DNA of 64,000 nt from Winslowiella toletana. GTDB taxonomy: Bacteria > Pseudomonadota > Gammaproteobacteria > Enterobacterales > Enterobacteriaceae. Numbering within the stretch: the stretch's first letter is position 1; each line of letters begins with the position of its first letter. The notes beneath the pieces are model-generated. The model did no database searches. It had not been told where the DNA came from and saw only the letters and a list, made by a program, of their open reading frames with translations. Below are positions 18,624 through 28,404 of the stretch, one piece after another. A program made the translations under genes and the position numbers. The stretch is taken from NCBI RefSeq assembly GCF_017875465.1, contig NZ_JAGGMQ010000001.1, forward strand, positions 1,302,001 to 1,366,000, given 5' to 3'.

Positions 18624-18962
18624 TCAGCTTTTCTTTACAAACTCTGATTTCAGCTTCATCGGGCCAAAGCCATCGATTTTACAATCGATATTATGATCGC
18701 CTTCCACCAGACGAATGCTTTTCACTTTGGTGCCAATTTTCAGGGTGGACGAGCTGCCTTTCACTTTCAGGTCTTTAACCACGGTCACCGCATCACCATC
18801 CGCCAGCAGGTTGCCATTGGCATCACGCACAATCAGCCCCTCATCTTCGGCAGAGGCGGCAGTAGCCGACCATTCATTACCGCATTCAGGACAGTTCAAC
18901 TGGTCGCCTTCCTGCCAGGTGAACGTGGAATTACATTTTGGACAGTTTGGTAGCTGTTGCAC
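18624..18962 (-). CDS. yjdM: Zinc-ribbon protein YjdM (PhnA family)
   Basis: 112 residues, collinear with E. coli YjdM. An N-terminal zinc ribbon CPKC...CPEC is followed by the compact C-terminal domain [15 protein letters not shown]...[43 protein letters not shown], nearly invariant in the family. It is named for phosphonate use, but the function is not established. Convergent with the upstream lipoprotein gene. Confidence 0.92.
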   Translation of the reverse strand: MQQLPNCPKCNSTFTWQEGDQLNCPECGNEWSATAASAEDEGLIVRDANGNLLADGDAVTVVKDLKVKGSSSTLKIGTKVKSIRLVEGDHNIDCKIDGFGPMKLKSEFVKKS

Positions 18963-19493
18963 CTTAACCCCTTAAAATTGAATTAAATAACATTAAAAGC
19001 CTTGCGAATCATAAACCACAATCTTTATAGGTATACATTTTACACCCGATGCGCGCGAAAAAGACAGCACGATAATCGGGTTAAATATTCATTTCCTGAT
19101 ACTGATTGTCTGAAACTGTGATTAGACAATAACTTACCTTCTCCCCCGGCCATCATGACGGCTACCCAGGGCACGCAGTAAAACAGCCCCTGTAATGCTT
19201 TTATCCGCCAGGCTGATAACGGCCGGATAATGGCAGTCTGGGCGGTAATCGTCCATAGATCGCAGCATGCCTGCAACCAGATAGTATTGACGCCTTTTAT
19301 CTATTATCACTTTATTAATATTTAGTTATTTCCCGTTAAAGATAATAAACCTAAAAACTCAGCGCATCGTTATATAAACATTACGTTAACCCTTTAAATA
19401 AAATCAACTGCCGCCCCTCTTTTACTGACTCATCCGTTCTATTATTATCAGGGTGATTTTCAGGATAAAAATGCAGGCAGGGAGCCGTTTACT
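18963..19493. other. AT-rich intergenic region upstream of the lipoprotein hydrolase unit
   Basis: 531 bases without a credible gene. TTATCCG and CGGATAA form a loose inverted repeat around 19200-19231. The stretch 19290-19460 is very AT-rich and should hold the promoter of the plus-strand gene at 19494. A minus-strand reading frame at 19040-19276 has no supporting features. Confidence 0.5.
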
Positions 19494-20942
19494 TTGGTAA
19501 GGAATAGCTTACAGTTTATGCAGGCCAGATATATTTTCATATTACTGGCCCTGCCAATATTTATTCTTCTTCCAGCGGCCTGTACCCCCAGCGGGCCAGC
19601 ACGCCCGGCCGGGTTTGTCGATGCCCCCCAGTGCGAGAGTTTTTATAATCAATTCCCGGACAAACAGGAAATCAACCTGAAAAAGGTCGCGAAAGAACAG
19701 CATATTTGCCTGCAGCGTGCCGTGGAAGAACGCGCTAATTATGATCTGGTTATTGCTGAATTTGATGACGAAGGCTGGTATCAGGGTGAAGATCGCAACG
19801 CCCATCCGACGCGAGATTTTATGGACCATTTTATTGCCCGGCTAAACCACTACCAGCAGCAATATCAACAACAGGGCATCTCACTGGTGGTATACGTGCA
19901 TGGCTGGACTCACAATGCTGCTGCCAATGACAGCAACGTGCGTAACTTTCGCGCCCTGCTCAACACGATTGCCGAAGCAGAAGGCGCTAATGGCCGCCGC
20001 ACTATTGGGGTGTATATTGGCTGGCGCGGCGATGCCATCAGTCTGCCTGGCATCGAAATGCTGTCGTTCTGGAATCGCATGAGTGCCGCCGAACGTGTGG
20101 CTCAAGGTTCGGTGCGTGAGCTGTTCTCCTGGCTGCATGCCTGGCGCGATAGCGGTCGCAACGAAGCGGGGGAACGCAAAATTCGAATGCTGGTAATTGG
20201 CCACTCATTTGGCGGCCTGATTGCCTGGCGGGCGATGAGTGGTGAATTTCTTCGCGCCGCATCACGCTATAGCAATGCGCTCTCCGCTGATAGCTGTGAG
20301 CAGCGTAAGTTTCTGTCACGCTATGGCGATCTGCTGGTGCTGGTCAATCCGGCATTTGAAGGATCAATCTACGAACCGATAAAAGTGGCCGCAGAAAGGC
20401 TGAAGTGCCTGTCGCGTTATCAATTTCCGCTGGTGCTTACCATCACCTCCTCCGCCGATTTGGCGACAGGCATAGCCTTTCCGCTGGGACGGCTGGCGCC
20501 CACTCTGCTGCGCAAAGTATCGGATCAGCAGCGGCTGGCCACACTGAAAACCGTCGGTCACAATTCTCGCTATACGACCCACAAGCTCTCTCTCTGTGCG
20601 CAAGATGATCTTTCCTGTCTGCGGGTATGTAACAGCCCGGGAACCCTGCTGCAGCGGGAGAGCCAGCGAATGACGGAAATAGTGCAGCGCGGTATCCATC
20701 GTCATGAATATCTCTGCTCACGGCTGGAACTTGTCGCTACTCCACAATGGCGTCCTGAAATGAATCCGTTCTGGGTTATTCAGACCAGCCATGACATAAG
20801 CCGCGATCATAATGATATTTTCAATCCAAAACTGATGTCATTCGTCAGGCAAATGTATATCGGCCTGATTGACATTACCGAAAAAGAAGCCAAAAAAGCG
20901 TCAAATAATCACGTGGTAATTACCTCTGCTACAGAGAATTAA
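19494..20942 (+). CDS. Lipoprotein with alpha/beta-hydrolase (esterase/lipase) domain
   Basis: 482 residues from a TTG with GGGAG about 9 bases upstream; an ATG at codon 9 is the alternative and has poorer spacing. The hydrophobic leader ends with the lipobox LPAAC (Cys30). VVYVHGWTHNA (132-142) is the oxyanion strand-loop and GHSFGG (236-241, Ser238) the nucleophile elbow. A late His (SRYTTHK or HEY) may complete the triad. The pattern resembles DUF900-like hydrolases. No named homologue is recognised. Co-directional with a gene 45 bases downstream. Confidence 0.75.
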   Translation: MVRNSLQFMQARYIFILLALPIFILLPAACTPSGPARPAGFVDAPQCESFYNQFPDKQEINLKKVAKEQHICLQRAVEERANYDLVIAEFDDEGWYQGEDRNAHPTRDFMDHFIARLNHYQQQYQQQGISLVVYVHGWTHNAAANDSNVRNFRALLNTIAEAEGANGRRTIGVYIGWRGDAISLPGIEMLSFWNRMSAAERVAQGSVRELFSWLHAWRDSGRNEAGERKIRMLVIGHSFGGLIAWRAMSGEFLRAASRYSNALSADSCEQRKFLSRYGDLLVLVNPAFEGSIYEPIKVAAERLKCLSRYQFPLVLTITSSADLATGIAFPLGRLAPTLLRKVSDQQRLATLKTVGHNSRYTTHKLSLCAQDDLSCLRVCNSPGTLLQRESQRMTEIVQRGIHRHEYLCSRLELVATPQWRPEMNPFWVIQTSHDISRDHNDIFNPKLMSFVRQMYIGLIDITEKEAKKASNNHVVITSATEN

Positions 20943-20987
20943 TTACCCGTCGTTGCAGTATCCCCTGTCTGAAATAAGGATATTAAG

Positions 20988-21869
20988 ATGAAAAAAAATA
21001 AGATGAGTACGGGTGATTACCATCGTCATATTCGCCAGATGATTGAACAGGCGGCCCATGATGGGGTGGATCGTAAACAGCTGCTGTGGACTTTTGCCGA
21101 CGCCTCGACCGCGCTGGTGGACGCCCTGACCGGGATACCGATGCTGAATACCTCCAGCAGCGTACTCAAAGAGCTTTACGGCCTGATTAATGACTATCCG
21201 GCCACTACGACGCCTAACCCATGGTTTGTCTGGCATAAACACGATGAGGGCCGCAGTCCCGAGACGCACGCTTATCTGGAAAAAAGAGGCTATACCGGCG
21301 TGGCAGCCACCATCACTGCCGCCGGTGGGGGGATCGGTTCGCTGGTGACTTTTGTCGATATCGGCTCGCTGGCACAAAACAGCACCGCCTCCGCCTCTAC
21401 GCTGGCCCATCTGAAGATGTTTCATGATATCGCCAAAAGACACCGCGAAAGCATCACCATTCAGTGCTGGCTGGAGGTGATCATTAATATGAAACATATG
21501 AAGCTGGCGGTGCGAGGCGGTCAGCTTAGCGCCACCGTGCTGGTGACGATACCGGCGTTGTCGACGGCCATGTCGATTATAGGCAGCAGCGTCGCCACCG
21601 GTGCAAAACTTGGTATTCAGTTGAAGTTTACCAATGTCTGCCGCATGACCGCGATGGATCTGCACTGGCGCGCATATCAGGAAACCGTCATCCTTGAAGG
21701 CCAGGGAGCGGATAAAGCGGAGGACAGCGGACCGGCGCGACAGATTTTGTTTGAGCTGTTCGCGCGCCGGGGCGTCACCGGTTTTATCTGGGGCAAACAT
21801 AATGTAGAAAAATTGATTAAAGAACCGGCGGGCTGGATGGCGATTGCCGACAAGCTGCTGCTAATCTGA
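20988..21869 (+). CDS. Protein of unknown family, partner of the lipoprotein hydrolase
   Basis: 293 residues; AAGGA lies upstream of the ATG. I recognise no family. The N-terminus is charged and helical (HRHIRQMIEQAAHDGVDRK). Two glycine/alanine/serine-rich hydrophobic stretches are visible: GVAATITAAGGGIGSLVTF (about 105-123) and LSATVLVTIPALSTAMSIIG (about 182-202), which could insert in or lie on a membrane. There is no signal peptide. The short gap to the hydrolase gene suggests one transcript and a shared process. Confidence 0.65.
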   Translation: MKKNKMSTGDYHRHIRQMIEQAAHDGVDRKQLLWTFADASTALVDALTGIPMLNTSSSVLKELYGLINDYPATTTPNPWFVWHKHDEGRSPETHAYLEKRGYTGVAATITAAGGGIGSLVTFVDIGSLAQNSTASASTLAHLKMFHDIAKRHRESITIQCWLEVIINMKHMKLAVRGGQLSATVLVTIPALSTAMSIIGSSVATGAKLGIQLKFTNVCRMTAMDLHWRAYQETVILEGQGADKAEDSGPARQILFELFARRGVTGFIWGKHNVEKLIKEPAGWMAIADKLLLI

Positions 21870-21887
21870 TCGCTTATGTTTTATCGA

Positions 21888-21920
21888 CTTGCACGCGCAT
21901 CCTCTCACCGCCCGTGCAAG
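21888..21920 (+). terminator. Possible terminator hairpin after 20988-21869
   Basis: CTTGCACG (21888-21895) and CGTGCAAG (21913-21920) form a perfect 8-bp stem with a 17-base loop, 19 bases beyond the stop. There is no T run, so intrinsic termination is uncertain. Confidence 0.35.
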
Positions 21921-22156
21921 ACGATTACAACAATATTTAAATAATCTATATAGCGCGGAGCTATAAAGAATATTTCAAATCGTAACCATACTTTACTCAA
22001 AATGCTATTTAACCCGTTTTTACCATTGATGACGCTTTTTGTTAATTAGCCCGCTAAGGATAATGATAAAAGCCAGTGCGCGACTTTTCTGTCCGCACAA
22101 TAAAAAAGATTAACGCCGGTGCGTTATAACGTTGGCAATGGTAAGCAGGAATAATA

Positions 22157-23308
22157 ATGGCAATTAAAATGCGCGTTTTAAGCCAGGTGATTGGTTTAGC
22201 CCTGGTTGTCGGCAGCACCTCTTTTGCAGCACATGCAGAAATCACTCTGTTAAAACAGGATCCGCAGGCGGGTGACCCGTTGAGCCGTCTTAACTTCACC
22301 ATTGGCGGCAGTATCCGTCCCCAGTTCAATAATATGACCGGCGGCGGCGATAATGGTTCATATAAACGCAATGGCTTTGATGGCGGCACCCGTTTCCGCT
22401 TTGCGGCAGACTATTATCTGTTCGATGATATCAGTTGGGTAAATTATTATGAACTGGGTGTTAATATTCCGGCGCTGTTTGACTGGGATCATCATTACAC
22501 CGATGGCGCCAATAATACCAGCCGCCGTATGTTATATACCGGTCTGAAAAGTAAAACCTGGGGTATGTTGACCTTTGGTCAGCAAAACAGCGTTTATTAT
22601 GATGTGGTCGGCGCGAAAACCGATATCTGGGATTACGATATGCTGGCGCAGGCGCCAGGCAACGGAATTAATGGCGACTACGACGGCTCTTATCGTTCGC
22701 GCAAAATGCTGAAGTATAAAAACAGCTTTGGCGATGCCGATATCTATGCCTCCTATCTGTTCAGCGATAATGAGTACCTGCCGGGTAACGGTCTGCGTTA
22801 TAAGCGCCAGGGCGGCGGCTCACTGGGTATTGATTATCATCTCACCCATGACCTGAGCTGGGGCACCTCCTGGAACTACACCAAAGCGGAGATGCGTGAC
22901 CCTGCTGATGGCAACAGCAAAGATTACAACCAGAATATTATCGGCACCGCACTGAGCTGGAAACCAGGCAACTGGACGCTTAGCGCGGGTGGCGGCTGGT
23001 ACGATAACTTCCTCACCACCAAACAAGTTGATGTCGATAACTACTTTGCTGGCGATGCGTGGGGGGTTGAATACCTCGCGGGTTATACCGTGCCGGTGGG
23101 TCAGTATGCCGTGAAATCGATTATGCCTTACGTGATGGGTGACCGTCTGGAGTATGTTACTGGTCGTGATTATCAGCGTATTGATAACGGCGCCGGTATT
23201 ACCTTCCAGTTCGACTACGGCTTCCGCGCCGATGTGGAACATGTATTTACCTCCAGCACCGATAACCTCGGTGATATGACTCTGGTGCGTCTGCGTTACG
23301 ACTTCTGA
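22157..23308 (+). CDS. Outer-membrane porin
   Basis: 383 residues; AGGA sits 6-7 bases before the ATG. A Sec signal peptide ends about SFAAHA-EITLL. The rest is an alternating beta-strand pattern rich in aromatic residues and ends in VRLRYDF, the terminal phenylalanine needed for Bam-dependent insertion. It is likely a 16-strand general porin related to Gram-negative OmpC/OmpF-like or Porin_4 proteins; I cannot name the orthologue or its specificity. It is monocistronic, with a strong terminator just downstream. Confidence 0.8.
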   Translation: MAIKMRVLSQVIGLALVVGSTSFAAHAEITLLKQDPQAGDPLSRLNFTIGGSIRPQFNNMTGGGDNGSYKRNGFDGGTRFRFAADYYLFDDISWVNYYELGVNIPALFDWDHHYTDGANNTSRRMLYTGLKSKTWGMLTFGQQNSVYYDVVGAKTDIWDYDMLAQAPGNGINGDYDGSYRSRKMLKYKNSFGDADIYASYLFSDNEYLPGNGLRYKRQGGGSLGIDYHLTHDLSWGTSWNYTKAEMRDPADGNSKDYNQNIIGTALSWKPGNWTLSAGGGWYDNFLTTKQVDVDNYFAGDAWGVEYLAGYTVPVGQYAVKSIMPYVMGDRLEYVTGRDYQRIDNGAGITFQFDYGFRADVEHVFTSSTDNLGDMTLVRLRYDF

Positions 23309-23315
23309 TTATCAG

Positions 23316-23335
23316 GCGCCCCCTCTGCGGGGCGC
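23316..23335 (+). terminator. Terminator after the porin gene
   Basis: GCGCCCC (23316-23322) pairs with GGGGCGC (23329-23335), followed by TTATTTCT. It lies 7 bases after the stop codon. Confidence 0.8.
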
Positions 23336-23553
23336 TTATTTCTCCCCTTCTTTATATGCCCCAAAGCAGCCAAAAACTGACTTAAGTTAAATTGCTCATT
23401 TTTAAGCTCAAATTAACCACAGTATTGCCGTCTATTCCTGGGATAGCCGTGTTAACCCGACCGATAGAATGATGAATGCACACAGACACACAGGTGATGT
23501 GTACAAAACTTCCGCGCATCGACTTCATCAGACTCACAGGTTAGGAGTGTTAC

Positions 23554-24762
23554 ATGGCATTTTCACAAGCAGTAAGCGGCTTAAACGCGGCTTCCAGCAA
23601 CCTTGACGTTATTGGTAACAATATCGCCAACTCAGCAACCTCAGGCTTTAAATCCAGCACCGTCGCTTTTGCCGATATGTTCGCCGGTTCTAACGTTGGT
23701 ATGGGCGTAAAAGTCGCCGGCGTTATCCAGAACTTTAACGATGGCACCGCGACAACTACCAGCCGTGGCCTCGACGTGGCGATCAATAAACAAGGTTTTT
23801 TCCGTTTAACCGACACCGCTGGCGCGGTCTACTACAGCCGCAACGGTCAGTTTACGCTTGATGAGAACCGTAACATTGTTAACACCCAGGGCTTAAAAGT
23901 GACCGGCTATCCGGCATCCGGCAGCCCGATGGCGGTTCAGACTGGCGCCTCACCGGTTGCCCTGACGATCCCAACCACCCAGATGACGGCGAAAGCGACC
24001 TCGACAGCCTCTCTGGTGGCCAACCTGAACTCATCAGACTCTGTACCGACCAATGCTACTTTCTCCACCACTGATGCAGACAGCTATAACGCCAAAACCA
24101 CTGTCACTGCCTATGACTCATTAGGTAACACCCATCAGATCGATCTCTACTTTGTCAAAGATGCTACCGATAACTCATGGACGGTTCATCCGGTTGATGC
24201 CAGCACCGGCGATGCTGCTGCTGACTTTACGATGACATTCAGCAGCGCCACCGGCGAATTGCTCACCCCAACCACCGCGCAGCCGATCGCGATGACATCA
24301 TTAAATGGTGCCGATGCATCAAGTTTTAATTTGTCGATGACCGGCAGTATGCAGCAGAACACGGGCGCCGATACCTTTGGCAACCCGACGCAGGATGGTT
24401 ATGCACCGGGCGACCTCACTTCATACTCAATCAGTGATGACGGTACTATCGTTGGTAGTTATTCCAACAACCGTACTCAGGTACTGGGACAGATTGCTTT
24501 AGCTAACTTTGCTAACCCGGAAGGTCTCTCTTCCGCAGGCGATAACGTCTGGCAGGAAACCACCTCTTCCGGTCAGCCGCTGATTGGCGTGGCAGGCACC
24601 GGTAACCTCGGCACCCTGACTTCCGGCGCGCTGGAATCTTCCAACGTCGATCTGAGTAAAGAGCTGGTCAATATGATCGTTGCTCAGCGTAACTATCAGT
24701 CGAATGCGCAGACCATTAAAACCCAGGACCAGATCCTTAACACCCTGGTTAACTTGCGTTAA
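23554..24762 (+). CDS. flgE: Flagellar hook protein FlgE, stand-alone copy
   Basis: 402 residues, the E. coli FlgE length and close to it throughout: N-terminal MAFSQAVSGLNAASSNLDVIGNNIANSAT axial motif, central D1/D2 domains (DSLGNTHQIDLYF), and C-terminal SNVDLSKELVNMIVAQRNYQSNAQT, which forms the inner coiled coil. Hook subunits are exported by the flagellar type III system and polymerise on FlgD. The gene is intact with TAGGAGTG before the ATG, but no other flg operon gene is nearby. It is bracketed by a porin and two terminators, so it is transcribed alone. Confidence 0.9.
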   Translation: MAFSQAVSGLNAASSNLDVIGNNIANSATSGFKSSTVAFADMFAGSNVGMGVKVAGVIQNFNDGTATTTSRGLDVAINKQGFFRLTDTAGAVYYSRNGQFTLDENRNIVNTQGLKVTGYPASGSPMAVQTGASPVALTIPTTQMTAKATSTASLVANLNSSDSVPTNATFSTTDADSYNAKTTVTAYDSLGNTHQIDLYFVKDATDNSWTVHPVDASTGDAAADFTMTFSSATGELLTPTTAQPIAMTSLNGADASSFNLSMTGSMQQNTGADTFGNPTQDGYAPGDLTSYSISDDGTIVGSYSNNRTQVLGQIALANFANPEGLSSAGDNVWQETTSSGQPLIGVAGTGNLGTLTSGALESSNVDLSKELVNMIVAQRNYQSNAQTIKTQDQILNTLVNLR

Positions 24763-24781
24763 TAATCCTCTCCTGTGCGTC

Positions 24782-24811
24782 AAAAAAATCCATCGCTATG
24801 ATGGATTTTTT
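24782..24811. terminator. Bidirectional terminator after flgE
   Basis: ATCCATC (24788-24794) and GATGGAT (24800-24806) form the stem; seven A precede it and six T follow, so it can work on both strands. It lies about 20 bases after the flgE stop. Confidence 0.85.
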
Positions 24812-24822
24812 ATTATTGCGAT

Positions 24823-24853
24823 AAAAAAACCCGCCATTCGCAGCGGGTTTTTT
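24823..24853. terminator. Second bidirectional terminator, between flgE and the FlhE-like gene
   Basis: CCCGC (24830-24834) pairs with GCGGG (24843-24847), flanked by seven A and six T that extend the stem. It ends 6 bases from the stop of the minus-strand gene. Two terminators in tandem isolate the convergent genes. Confidence 0.85.
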
Positions 24854-24858
24854 ATTAT

Positions 24859-25299
24859 CTATTTTACTTCCCAGTTAATGCTTAACTGCGTATCGCCGTT
24901 GCCCTGCACATAACGCATCGGTACGCGGCCATTCACCCGGTAGTAGAGATAAAACGGCATCTGCGCCACCTTACCGAAGAAATAACTGGTAGCGCCCTGC
25001 TGCTCGCTGGAGATATCAACACAGCTGCTGGTCGATCCCTGACACAGATAGACCTGCAAAGTGCCGCCGGCGGGGATCTGACTCTGGCCCAGCGAGTAAT
25101 TCCAGAACACTTTGGTGACCGTTGCCTGCGGCAATGGCGCACTGTTTAACACAAAGTTATTCTTATAAATATTGTTCGCGACGCCGACGCTCATCGCACC
25201 GTGCAGTATCGCCATGCTGGAGCCGCTATTTGCCGCCGCCGCGCTCACTCCGCAGGACAACAGCGACAGCAGTAAGAGGCAACGAGAAGAGTTAGTCAT
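24859..25299 (-). CDS. Secreted FlhE-like flagellar protein
   Basis: 146 residues with a cleavable signal peptide (CLLLLSLLSCGVSAAAA). The C-terminal half matches FlhE in pattern: VTKVFWNYSL against LVAWRYQL, then PAGGTLQVYLC and SCVDISSEQQGAT against PAGLRVRLC and RCVDLEGQSGT, and an end of VQGNGDTQLSINW against VQSNEVIVNY. The paired cysteines are conserved. FlhE is a periplasmic protein of the flhBAE operon that limits proton leak through the export apparatus. Here it is convergent with the lone flgE, away from flhBA. Assignment rests on motif comparison by eye. Confidence 0.7.
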   Translation of the reverse strand: MTNSSRCLLLLSLLSCGVSAAAANSGSSMAILHGAMSVGVANNIYKNNFVLNSAPLPQATVTKVFWNYSLGQSQIPAGGTLQVYLCQGSTSSCVDISSEQQGATSYFFGKVAQMPFYLYYRVNGRVPMRYVQGNGDTQLSINWEVK

Positions 25300-25772
25300 T
25301 ATTATTGTTCACTCTGAAAACCAGCCACTATCGCTTGCTGCGTAAGCAAGCGATGCCGAATTCGGTCTTTTACAGGCAAGACCCTTCAATTATCCATCTT
25401 ATACCGCATCTGTTGCGACCATCAGCTGAGAAGTGGCAAAATATCGCCGCTTTCTCGTGGATTACGCCACCCCTCTATGCAATGGCCCGGCTGTTACATC
25501 GCAATTTTACGGCATACTTTCCGCTTTTAGCTGTGACAGCGGATTGCCCGCTGGGCTAGTATAGCCACTGAAAAAATCTAATCTGTTGCGGGCGCGGCCA
25601 TTTGCCAGTCCCTTTGTCAGTCAGATAACGATGACTTTAAATATAACTGTTTGATTTAGCTGAGCAGCAGTCACTTTGCTCACCCCTGTTTTTCACCAGA
25701 CCCTGTGATACCTAATGATGAAAACGACATCACAATTAACTCAAATTTCAATGGACTGAAGCCGGTAACCTT
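25300..25772. other. mutS upstream region
   Basis: 473 bases without a supported gene. A perfect 9-bp inverted repeat TCGCTTGCT / AGCAAGCGA (25331-25339 and 25345-25353) lies close to the start of the FlhE-like gene and could be a protein-binding site or hairpin. The right half should hold the mutS promoter. A plus-strand frame at 25305-25559 has no ribosome-binding site or family signal. Confidence 0.5.
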
Positions 25773-28328
25773 ATGACCACTACAGATAAGCTCGACGCCC
25801 ATACGCCGATGATGCAGCAGTACTTTCGCCTGAAAGCGGAGCATCCCGACATCCTGTTGTTTTACCGTATGGGTGACTTCTACGAACTGTTTTTTGACGA
25901 CGCCAGACGCGCCTCGCAGCTGCTGGAGATATCGCTGACCAAACGTGGCGCTTCAGCAGGCGAACCGATTCCGATGGCTGGCGTCCCCTATCATGCGGTA
26001 GAGAACTACCTCGCCAAACTGGTGCAGCTCGGTGAGTCGGTGGCTATCTGTGAACAAGTCGGCGATCCGGCGTTAAGTAAAGGCCCGGTTGAACGCAAGG
26101 TGGTGCGAATTGTTACCCCCGGCACCATCAGCGATGAAGCGCTGCTGCAGGAGCGCCAGGACAATCTGCTGGCCGCGATCTGGCAAGGTTCACGCGGTTT
26201 TGGCTACGCCACCCTTGATATCAGCTCCGGCCGTTTCCGTCTGGCGGAGCCGACCGATAAAGAGACCATGGCGGCGGAACTGCAACGCACCAATCCCGCC
26301 GAGCTGCTCTATCCGGAAGATTTTGCAGCGATGGAGCTGATCGATAATCGTCGCGGCATGCGCCGCAGGCCGCTATGGGAATTTGAACCCGATACGGCGC
26401 GCCAGCAGCTGAATATGCAGTTTGGCACCCGCGACCTGAGCGGCTTTGGCGTGGAGCAGGCGCATATGGCGCTGCGCGCGGCAGGCTGTCTGCTGCAATA
26501 TGTCAAAGATACTCAGCGCACTTCCCTGCCGCATATCCGTTCGCTGACCATGGAGCGTCAGCAGGATGGCATCATTATGGATGCGGCGACTCGCCGCAAT
26601 CTGGAGATCACCCAGAATCTTGCGGGCGGTATTGAAAATACCCTCGCCTCGGTGCTGGATCGCACCGTTACGCCAATGGGCAGCCGTATGCTGAAACGCT
26701 GGCTGCATATGCCGGTACGTGATGCGGTAACTATCAATCATCGCCAGGAGAGTATTCAGGCGTTGCAGGAGACCGGGGCAGAACTGCAACCGGCGCTGCG
26801 CCAGGTAGGTGATCTGGAACGTATTCTGGCCCGTCTGGCGCTGCGTACCGCGCGACCACGGGATTTGGCGCGCATGCGCCACGCCTTCCAGCAGCTGCCG
26901 GATCTGCGCGCGCAGCTGGAGTCCAGCAAAGTGTCGCATCTGCAAACCCTGCGCGAGCAGATGGGTGAGTTTAATGAGCTGCGCGACCTGCTGGAGCGGG
27001 CGATTAAAGATGCGCCGCCGGTGCTGGTGCGTGACGGCGGCGTGATTGCCGCGGGTTACAACGCCGAGCTGGATGAGTGGCGCGCGCTGGCCGACGGCGC
27101 GACGGATTACCTCGATCGCCTGGAGATCCGTGAGCGCGAGAAGCTGGGTCTGGATACGCTAAAAGTCGGCTTTAATGCGGTACATGGCTACTATATTCAG
27201 GTCAGTCGTGGACAGAGTCATCTGGTGCCAATCAACTATGTACGCCGCCAGACGCTAAAAAATGCCGAGCGCTATATCATTCCGGAACTGAAAGAGTACG
27301 AAGACAAAGTCCTGACCTCAAAAGGTAAAGCGCTGGCGCTGGAAAAAAGCCTGTACGACGAGCTGTTCGATCTGCTGCTGCCCCATCTGGAAGCGTTGCA
27401 GCTGAGTGCTGGCGCGCTGGCGGAACTCGATGTGTTAGCCAACCTCGCCGAACGCGCATGGACGCTGAATTACTCGCGCCCGGTGCTCAGCGATAAAATC
27501 GGCATCAAACTGACCGGCGGCCGTCATCCGGTAGTAGAGCAGGTTCTGAAAGAGCCATTTATCGCTAACCCGCTAACCCTTGCGCCACAACGTCGTATGC
27601 TGGTGATTACCGGTCCGAATATGGGCGGTAAAAGCACCTATATGCGGCAGACCGCGCTGATTGCGCTGATGGCCTATATCGGCAGTTTTGTCCCGGCGGA
27701 ACAGGCGGTTATCGGCCCTATCGACCGTATTTTCACCCGCGTCGGCGCGGCGGATGACCTTGCCTCAGGCCGTTCCACCTTTATGGTTGAGATGACCGAA
27801 ACCGCCAATATTCTGCATAACGCGACGGAATATAGCCTGGTGCTGATGGATGAAATTGGCCGTGGCACCTCAACCTATGACGGACTCTCACTGGCCTGGG
27901 CCTGTGCGGAAAGCCTGGCGAACCGCATCAAAGCGATGACGCTATTTGCCACCCACTATTTCGAACTGACGACGCTGCCGGAAAAAATGGAAGGGGTGGT
28001 GAATGTCCATCTGGATGCAATTGAACATGGCGATACCATCGCCTTTATGCACAGCGTACAGGAAGGCGCCGCCAGTAAAAGTTATGGTCTGGCTGTCGCC
28101 TTGCTGGCGGGTGTACCAAAGGATGTGATCAAACGCGCGCGGCAAAAGCTGAAAGAACTGGAAGCGTTATCAGGCAGTGCAGCTGCATCCAGCGCCGATG
28201 GCGCACAGTTGCCATTGCTGGTGGAAGAGACTTCGCCTGCGGTAGAAGCGCTTGAAGCGCTGGATCCGGATTCGTTGTCGCCGCGTCAGGCGCTGGAATG
28301 GATCTACCGGTTGAAAGCACTGGTGTAA
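25773..28328 (+). CDS. mutS: DNA mismatch repair protein MutS
   Basis: 851 residues, two fewer than E. coli. MutS dimers find mismatches and recruit MutL. The mismatch-wedge motif GDFYELF gives Phe36 and Glu38. Connector, lever and clamp domains follow, then the ABC-type ATPase with Walker [10 protein letters not shown], signature region [14 protein letters not shown] and Walker [15 protein letters not shown]. The C-terminus is the tetramerisation helix-turn-helix ([16 protein letters not shown]). Convergent with rpoS across a shared terminator. Confidence 0.97.
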   Translation: MTTTDKLDAHTPMMQQYFRLKAEHPDILLFYRMGDFYELFFDDARRASQLLEISLTKRGASAGEPIPMAGVPYHAVENYLAKLVQLGESVAICEQVGDPALSKGPVERKVVRIVTPGTISDEALLQERQDNLLAAIWQGSRGFGYATLDISSGRFRLAEPTDKETMAAELQRTNPAELLYPEDFAAMELIDNRRGMRRRPLWEFEPDTARQQLNMQFGTRDLSGFGVEQAHMALRAAGCLLQYVKDTQRTSLPHIRSLTMERQQDGIIMDAATRRNLEITQNLAGGIENTLASVLDRTVTPMGSRMLKRWLHMPVRDAVTINHRQESIQALQETGAELQPALRQVGDLERILARLALRTARPRDLARMRHAFQQLPDLRAQLESSKVSHLQTLREQMGEFNELRDLLERAIKDAPPVLVRDGGVIAAGYNAELDEWRALADGATDYLDRLEIREREKLGLDTLKVGFNAVHGYYIQVSRGQSHLVPINYVRRQTLKNAERYIIPELKEYEDKVLTSKGKALALEKSLYDELFDLLLPHLEALQLSAGALAELDVLANLAERAWTLNYSRPVLSDKIGIKLTGGRHPVVEQVLKEPFIANPLTLAPQRRMLVITGPNMGGKSTYMRQTALIALMAYIGSFVPAEQAVIGPIDRIFTRVGAADDLASGRSTFMVEMTETANILHNATEYSLVLMDEIGRGTSTYDGLSLAWACAESLANRIKAMTLFATHYFELTTLPEKMEGVVNVHLDAIEHGDTIAFMHSVQEGAASKSYGLAVALLAGVPKDVIKRARQKLKELEALSGSAAASSADGAQLPLLVEETSPAVEALEALDPDSLSPRQALEWIYRLKALV

Positions 28329-28340
28329 TCAGGGCAATAA

Positions 28341-28367
28341 AAAAGCGGTGGTATTAACCACCGCTTT
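28341..28367. terminator. Shared terminator between mutS and rpoS
   Basis: GCGGTGGT (28345-28352) pairs with ACCACCGC (28357-28364) around a 4-base loop. On the minus strand it is followed by TTTTTTATT (for rpoS); on the plus strand by TTTCG (weaker, for mutS). Confidence 0.85.
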
Positions 28368-28404
28368 CGCATTCACTTAGTCACTTAAAGCCTGCCGCAT
28401 CTTA

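Noticed and set aside
19040..19276. Minus-strand frame of 78 codons
   Set aside because: No ribosome-binding site, no recognisable domain, lies in an AT-rich intergenic region.
23440..23553. Sigma-28 (FliA) promoter upstream of flgE
   Set aside because: A CCGATAG -10-like sequence is present but no TAAA-type -35 at the right distance.
25305..25559. Plus-strand frame of 84 codons upstream of mutS
   Set aside because: Composition is not protein-like and no start signal is present; treated as intergenic.
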